Assembly: GCA_963732335.1 (NCBI GenBank)
Contig: CAVSZO010000054.1
Span: 186,001-250,000, forward strand
DNA: 64,000 nt
Direction of reading: 5' to 3'
Source: Desertimonas sp963732335
Lineage (GTDB): Bacteria; Actinomycetota; Acidimicrobiia; Acidimicrobiales; Ilumatobacteraceae
Below the pieces are notes generated by a model. The model was not told the DNA's origin, did no database searches, and saw nothing but the letters and a program-made list of their open reading frames with translations. Positions 60,039 to 64,000 of the stretch are shown here, one piece after another. The first letter of the stretch is position 1; every line of letters begins with the position of its first letter. Both the position numbers and the translations under genes were made by a program.

Positions 60039-61074
60039 TGGACGACGTCGAACTCCCCGACATCGATGCACTCACCGACTGGGTCGGCGACCGGCTGCCC
60101 GGAGCCGGCCGGTTCGCGCTGCAGCGGATGGGCCAGGAAGCCGGCATCGCCAACGCGCTGTACCTCATCGGGCGCGACGGTCACGAGTGGGTGCTCCGGC
60201 GGCCGCCCGCGGTGAAGAACGACCCGAGCGCCGGCGAACACGGTCCGCGAGTGGCGGATCCTCCGATGCTCTCGAAGGGACGCCGGTCCCCCACCCGCAC
60301 CGCCCGGCTGCTCTGCGAGGATCCCGACGTGATCGGCGCGACGTTCATGATCATGGACCGCGTCGACGGCTTCACGCCGGGGTCGAGCTGCCGCCGCCGT
60401 TCGCCACCGACCACGTCGCTGCGCCACGACCTCGCGATGGCCTACGTCGACGGCATCGTCGCGCTGGCCGCGGTCGACTGGGTGGCGGGCGGGCTGGAGG
60501 GCCTCGGCAAGCCCGACGGCTTCCTCGAGCGGCAGGTGGCGCGCTGGCCCGCCCAGCTCGACCGCTACCGCACGCGCGAGCTGCCCGAGCTCGACTTCCT
60601 GTGTGGCTGGCTCGAGGCGAACCGGCCCGACGATGGGCCCGGCCGCGATCCTGCACGGCGACTACAGCCCGTTCAACGTGATGGTCGCGCCCGATCCCCG
60701 GCCCGGCTCGCCGCGATCGTCGACTGGGACACCGGCACCATCGGCGACCCGCTGCTCGACATCGGCCACCTGCTCGCGCGCTGGACCGAGCCCGGCGAGG
60801 AACCGGTCGATCGGCGCGACAACCGGGTGGCGTCGACGGTCTACCCGCCGCGCGCGGCGATGGCGGCGCGCTACGCCGAGCGCACCGGACGCGACCTCTG
60901 CGGCGCTCCCCTATTACGAGGCGCTCTCATTGTTCAAGCTCGGCGGTGATCCTCGAAGGCACGTACGCCCGCAACGCGGCGGCGGGCGTTCCCGAGCGGA
61001 GAGAACCCATGACCGACACCGTCCCGAGACTCATGCGCGCCGCGGCCGCGTTCGCCCGAGGGGAACGACACTGA
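60039..61074 (+). CDS. Phosphotransferase family protein (APH/ACAD10-like, frame-broken)
   Basis: GTG at 60039 starts VDDVELPDIDALTDWVGDRL, with ATG at 59996 as alternative. RDGHEWVLRRPPAV is the nucleotide-lobe Arg/Lys strand, VIGATFMIMDRVDGFTPG the hinge, LPELDFLCGWLEANRP a helix, ILHGDYSPFNVMV the Brenner catalytic motif (HGDxxxxN), and AAIVDWDTGTIGDPLLDIGH the DxD metal site. It continues LLARWTEPGEEPVDRRDNRV, YYEALSLFKL and ILEGTYARNAAAG. This matches the kinase part of ACAD10/11-type proteins that act on hydroxyacyl-CoA or similar intermediates. About 345 residues, seven breaks. Its TGA overlaps the ATG of the next gene (TGATG). Confidence 0.85.
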
Positions 61075-61858
61075 TGACCACGGACCCGCCGTTCGACCTG
61101 TTCGACCTCACCGGCAAGGTCGCCGTCGTCACCGGTGGGAGCAGGGGCATCGGCCGGTCGATCGTGCTCGGCTACGCCGCGCGCGGCGCCGACGTCGTGA
61201 TCGCCAGCCGCAAGCTCGACAACTGCGAGGCGGTGGCACCGAGGTGGAGGAGACCACCGGCCGTCGCGCGCTGGCGGTCGGGACGGCACGTCGGCCACTG
61301 GGACCAGTGCGACGGCCTCGTCGACACGGTGTACCGGGAGTTCGGGCGATGCGACGTGTTCGTCAACAACCCGGGCATGTCGCCGCTCTATCCCGATCTG
61401 GCGTCGATCACCGAGGAGCTACTACGACAAGGTCGCAGGAGCGTGAACCTCAAGGGGCCGTTCCGGCTGGCGCCCTGGTCGGCACCCGGATGGCGGCCGG
61501 CGACGGCGGGAGCTATCATCAACGTCGAGCACGATCGGGTCGCTGCGCGCGAGCGGCCTGGAGCTGGTGTACGGGTGCGCCAAGGCGGGGCTCAACGCGC
61601 TCACGATCGGGCTCGCCGACGCGTACGGGCCCAAGGTGCGGGCCAACTGCGATCCTGCCCGGCGCCATCCTCACCGACATCGCCGAAGCGTGGACGCCGA
61701 GAAGCACGCGCCAGGCGTCGGGGCAACTCACCCGCTGAAGCGGGCAGGCGTCGCCGACGACTTCATCGGCACCGCGCTGTGGCTCGCCAGCGACGGCGTC
61801 GTCGTAGGTCACCGGCGTGCTCGTCCGCGTCGACGGCGGCATGTACCGCCAAACCTGA
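61074..61858 (+). CDS. Short-chain dehydrogenase/reductase (frame-broken)
   Basis: ATG at 61074: TTDPPFDLFDLTGKVAVVTG, GGSRGIGRSIVLGYAARGAD, VVIASRKLDNCEAV (Arg-Lys suggests NADP), VYREFGRCDVFVNNPGMSPL (NNPG in place of NNAG), YPDLASITEEL, NLKGPFRLA, GTRMAAGDGG, SLRASGLELVYGCAKAGLNA (YxxxK as YGCAK), LTIGLADAYGPKVRANC, ILPGAILTDIAEAW and VLVRVDGGMYRQT. About 260 residues, eight or so breaks. It is translationally coupled to the phosphotransferase, an arrangement common for ACAD10-like kinase plus SDR pairs in actinobacteria. Confidence 0.85.
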
Positions 61859-61950
61859 CTACTCGTCGCTCAGGCGAATCGGGGATACCCCGATTCGCTT
61901 CCTTCGCTCCTGGCGAGCAACTCGGTCGCTTCGCTCCCTCGTCGCCGCAC

Positions 61951-62002
61951 GCAACTTGCGTCAATACGCCTCGTACGAACAGGGCGAACTGACGCACGTT
62001 CG
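61951..62002. repeat. Palindromic element copy G (degenerate centre)
   Basis: GCAACTTGCGTCA (61951-61963) and TGACGCACGTTCG (61990-62002) are arms with one internal mismatch. The centre ATACGCCTCGTACGA resembles that of copies D and F, but the second half of the hairpin is changed. It lies between two same-strand genes, 93 bases past one stop and 26 before the next start. Confidence 0.7.
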
Positions 62003-62027
62003 AGAGGGGTGGCGTACGATCCGCGTC

Positions 62028-62765
62028 ATGGCAGACGACGAGGTCATGGTCCGGTACGAGCGCGACGGTGATGTCACCGACGATCACGCTCGACCGGCCG
62101 CCCGTGAACGCGTACGACGGCGCGTTCCACGCCGAGTTCCAGGGCGCGTGGCGCGAGCGAAGACCGACGACTCGCGCGTGGTCGTGATGAAGGCGAAGGG
62201 GCAGGCACTTCTGCGTGGGCGCGAACATGCAGGAACCCGCAGCCGGCACCTCCGGCGCGGTCGACCTGACCGCGCCTGAGGACGAGATCCGGCTCATCCA
62301 GACCCGTCATGAAGCCCACGATCGCCGCGGTGCAGGGCGGCTGCATCGGTGGCGGACAGCGGATGGTGTGGCCGTGCGACCTCGTGTTCTGCACCGAGGA
62401 CGCGTTCTTCATGGATCCCACCGCGACCATGGGCATCGGTGGCATCCAGTCGCATCTGCACACGTGGTTCTACGGCCCGCGGCTGGCCAAGGAGATGATC
62501 TACAGCGGGATGCGGCTGCCGGCGCAGCGGCTGTACGCGATGGGACAGGTCAACCGCCTCTATCCCGACCTCGACACGCTGCACGCCGAGACGTTGGCGT
62601 TCGCGCACGACGTCGCCACAGAAGGACCCCGCGCCCCTGCGGCAGGCGAAGCACGCCGCCAACATCACGATGGACATCATGGGCCAGCACTACGTGGTCA
62701 GCCGGATGGACGAGCTGCTCGACGTAATGCCGCCGATGAACCTGAAGCTCCCCGACGACGACTGA
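62028..62765 (+). CDS. Enoyl-CoA hydratase/isomerase family protein (frame-broken)
   Basis: ATG at 62028 starts MADDEVMVRYERDGDV, then TITLDRPPVNAYDGAFHAEF, QGAWREAKTDDSRVVVMKAK, ALFCVGANMQEPA (oxyanion hole 1), KPTIAAVQGGCIGGGQRMVW (oxyanion hole 2), PCDLVFCTEDAFFMDPTATM, GIGGIQSHLHTWFYGPRLAK, EMIYSGMRLPAQRLYAMGQV, LRQAKHAANITMDIMGQHYV and MPPMNLKLPDDD. About 245 residues. The ATMGIGGIQSH region replaces the usual GLxPE-x-G catalytic helix, which suggests a non-hydratase crotonase. Breaks near 62078, 62210, 62308 and 62625. Confidence 0.83.
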
Positions 62766-62779
62766 CGACCGCCGGAGGG

Positions 62780-63934
62780 CTACTTGCTCGCAAGCGCGGC
62801 GGGTTCGCCGACGCTCGGGAAGAGCTCGAGGAACGCGCCGAGGCGGATGCGGTCGCTGTCTCGGCGTCGACACCGTCGAGGATCTCGTGCAGCACCTTCT
62901 GGGTGTGCGGGAACGTGCCCTCGATGTGCGGGTAGTCGGTGCCGAACATCATGTTGCGGTAGCCCATCGCCGGTCATCGCCGGCACCGCGGTCTCGTCGT
63001 GCTGGAACGAGGCGTAGACCTGCTCGCATGATGTACTCCTTCGGCGAGCTTGCGCAGGCGGCCGTCGTCGAACATCGGGTGCTGGCGGTAGAACTCGTTC
63101 AGCCGGTCGCCGACGAACGGCGCCCAGGTGGCGCCGCCCTCGGAGATCAGGACCTTCAGGTCGGGATGCCGTTCGAGCGCGCCGCCGGCCGATCATGGCC
63201 GCGGCCGCCTTCTGCCCGCCGAAGGTGGTGTCCACGTAGTTGAACAGCGCGCCGCCCGGGTTCGCGGTACGGCCGGCGCGCCGGGCTCGGCGTCGGTGCC
63301 GATGTGGAAGGCCGACGACCAGGCCGGCTTCGTCGCACGCCGCCCACAGCGGCTCCCACTGGTCGTCGTTCCAGTACGGGCATGCCGTCGGGCTGGCGGT
63401 CGGCAGGAAGACCGCGCTGGAAGCCGAGGCCGGCGACGCGCTGGGCCACCTCGGTGACCGAGGCCTCGACCGACTGCGAGCGGCAGCGTGGCGGTCGGCA
63501 CGAAGCGCGGCGAGGTGCGGATGAGCTCGTCGTGCACGTAGTCGTTGAGCACCTTGGCCGCGGCCGACGACGAGGTGCGGCGTCGAGTGGATCTCGCTGT
63601 ACCAGAGCCCGAGCGACGGGAACACGACCTCGCCCCACACCCCCTGGTCGTCGAGGTGCTCGAGCCGGGCCCGGCGCTTCGCCGCGCCCCGGCGCCCTGC
63701 GCTCGGGCACTGCGCCTCCCGGAACTCCGTCAGGGCCTCGGCCGTCGACGCCTGGCGGCTTCGGCAGCTGCCGGCGGAACTGCCGGCCGTCGATGTGGAC
63801 GATCTCCTCGGTGTCGCTGATCTTCTCCGAGCGCGGCAGCCGGTCGGCCAGCGCCGGGGGAGGTTGTCCTTGAACAGGTTGGGCGGCTCGATGAAGTGCG
63901 AGTCGCCGGAGTTGGTCCAGAGCAAGTTGTCCAT
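62780..63934 (-). CDS. Amidohydrolase, PF04909 TIM barrel, second copy (frame-broken)
   Basis: ATG at 63934 begins MDNLLWTNSGDSHFIEPPNL (G-D-S-H metal motif), preceded by an AGAAGGGCAG site. Later pieces: ISDTEEIVHIDGRQFRRQLP, RARLEHLDDQGVWGEVVFPS, LGLWYSEIHSTPHLV, VLNDYVHDELIRTSPRFVPT, PYWNDDQWEPLWAACDEAGL, AFHIGTDAEPG (metal His), ALFNYVDTTFGGQKAAAAMI, HPDLKVLISEGGATWAPFVG, DRLNEFYRQHPMFDDGRLRK, GYRNMMFGTDYPHIEGTFPH (catalytic Asp in GTDYPH), TQKVLHEILDGVDAETA, and IRLGAFLELFPSVGEPAALA. It belongs to the same family as the gene at 56427 but is divergent. About 385 residues, ten or more breaks. Confidence 0.85.
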   Translation of the reverse strand: MDNLLWTNSGDSHFIEPPNLFKDNLPRRWPTGCRARRRSATPRRSSTSTAGSSAGSCRSRQASTAEALTEFREAQCPSAGRRGAAKRRARLEHLDDQGVWGEVVFPSLGLWYSEIHSTPHLVVGRGQGAQRLRARRAHPHLAALRADRHAAARSRSRPRSPRWPSASPASASSAVFLPTASPTACPYWNDDQWEPLWAACDEAGLVVGLPHRHRRRARRAGRTANPGGALFNYVDTTFGGQKAAAAMIGRRRARTASRPEGPDLRGRRHLGAVRRRPAERVLPPAPDVRRRPPAQARRRSTSCEQVYASFQHDETAVPAMTGDGLPQHDVRHRLPAHRGHVPAHPEGAARDPRRCRRRDSDRIRLGAFLELFPSVGEPAALASK

Positions 63935-64000
63935 TGCGATCTGCCCTTCTGCGTGCCGGAAACGTTCGGCCGCGAGGCCCAGGAACCCGGCGAGGTTGGT
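63935..64000 (-). other. Edge sequence upstream of the last amidohydrolase
   Basis: On the minus strand the 66 bases before ATG 63934 stay open and in frame (NLAGFLGLAAERFRHAEGQI). They could be the tail of another gene, with its stop hidden by an indel, or leader. A ribosome-site-like AAGGGCAG lies eight bases before the ATG. Too short to identify. Confidence 0.3.

Noticed and set aside
1..64000. Programmed frameshifting as the cause of the frame breaks
   Set aside because: Breaks occur in nearly every long gene, in both directions, without a shared slippery sequence or downstream structure; sequencing error is far simpler.
1..64000. CRISPR arrays, tRNA or rRNA genes
   Set aside because: No regularly spaced direct repeats were seen, no cloverleaf with a GGTTCGA-type arm, and no conserved rRNA segments.

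Overview
The window is high-GC DNA that looks like it comes from an actinobacterium, probably a free-living one. The case rests on gene content and is an inference, not a formal placement: a GAP/sulfolipid-addressing-type membrane protein, an AftB/ZomB-like GT-C enzyme, a DUF3558-like lipoprotein, DUF7218 and DUF6328 proteins, two luciferase-like (F420-type) oxidoreductases, two D-aminoacylase-type amidohydrolases, and an acyl-CoA/SDR catabolic block. I found no rRNA, tRNA or CRISPR array. Most genes carry one to many single-base frame breaks, usually with the conserved protein continuing at once in another frame. The sequence therefore reads like an unpolished long-read assembly, and each such gene is given here as one locus spanning its pieces.

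Positions 1-20.8 kb form a cell-surface polysaccharide locus. It holds the end of a DUF4910 protein, rfbC (dTDP-rhamnose branch), two methyltransferases, a FemAB/GNAT-like protein, seven glycosyltransferases, a UDP-sugar epimerase, a UDP-N-acetylhexosamine-type dehydrogenase, an O-antigen-ligase-like membrane protein, a secreted TIM-barrel-like protein, a PIG-L deacetylase, a sugar C-methyltransferase and a TagO/WecA-type initiating transferase. Nucleotide-sugar supply, lipid-linked initiation, chain assembly and ligation/polymerisation are all represented. No flippase, ABC exporter or chain-length regulator is visible inside the window.

Positions 20.9-33.7 kb are mixed: a secreted neutral zinc peptidase, a DHA2-type MFS exporter, a PBP4-type D,D-carboxypeptidase, a D-aminoacylase, an IS30 transposase remnant, two small membrane proteins, a zinc-binding SBP (znuA) divergent from a YibE/F protein around a candidate Zur box, an SDR, a ferritin-like protein and a second MFS transporter. 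Positions 33.7-44.7 kb hold an alkaline-phosphatase-superfamily hydrolase, two GT2 enzymes, a second D-aminoacylase, topoisomerase IB beside DUF7218 and DUF6328 genes, an SDR, a lipoprotein plus SGNH hydrolase pair, and an LLM oxidoreductase.

Positions 44.8-51.7 kb carry envelope genes: an AftB-like GT-C protein, a large PAP2-like/kinase-like/LPG-synthase-TM fusion, a GAP protein, a formylglycine-generating enzyme and an LLM oxidoreductase. Positions 51.8-64 kb form a catabolic block: an orphan CoxL-type molybdoenzyme subunit, three SDRs, a 3Fe-4S ferredoxin, two PF04909-type amidohydrolases, a zinc alcohol dehydrogenase, three enoyl-CoA hydratases and an ACAD10-like phosphotransferase.

A dispersed palindromic repeat (arms near CCAACYKGCGTCA and its complement) occurs seven times, plus two half copies. 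Every full copy sits at or just past the 3' end of a gene.
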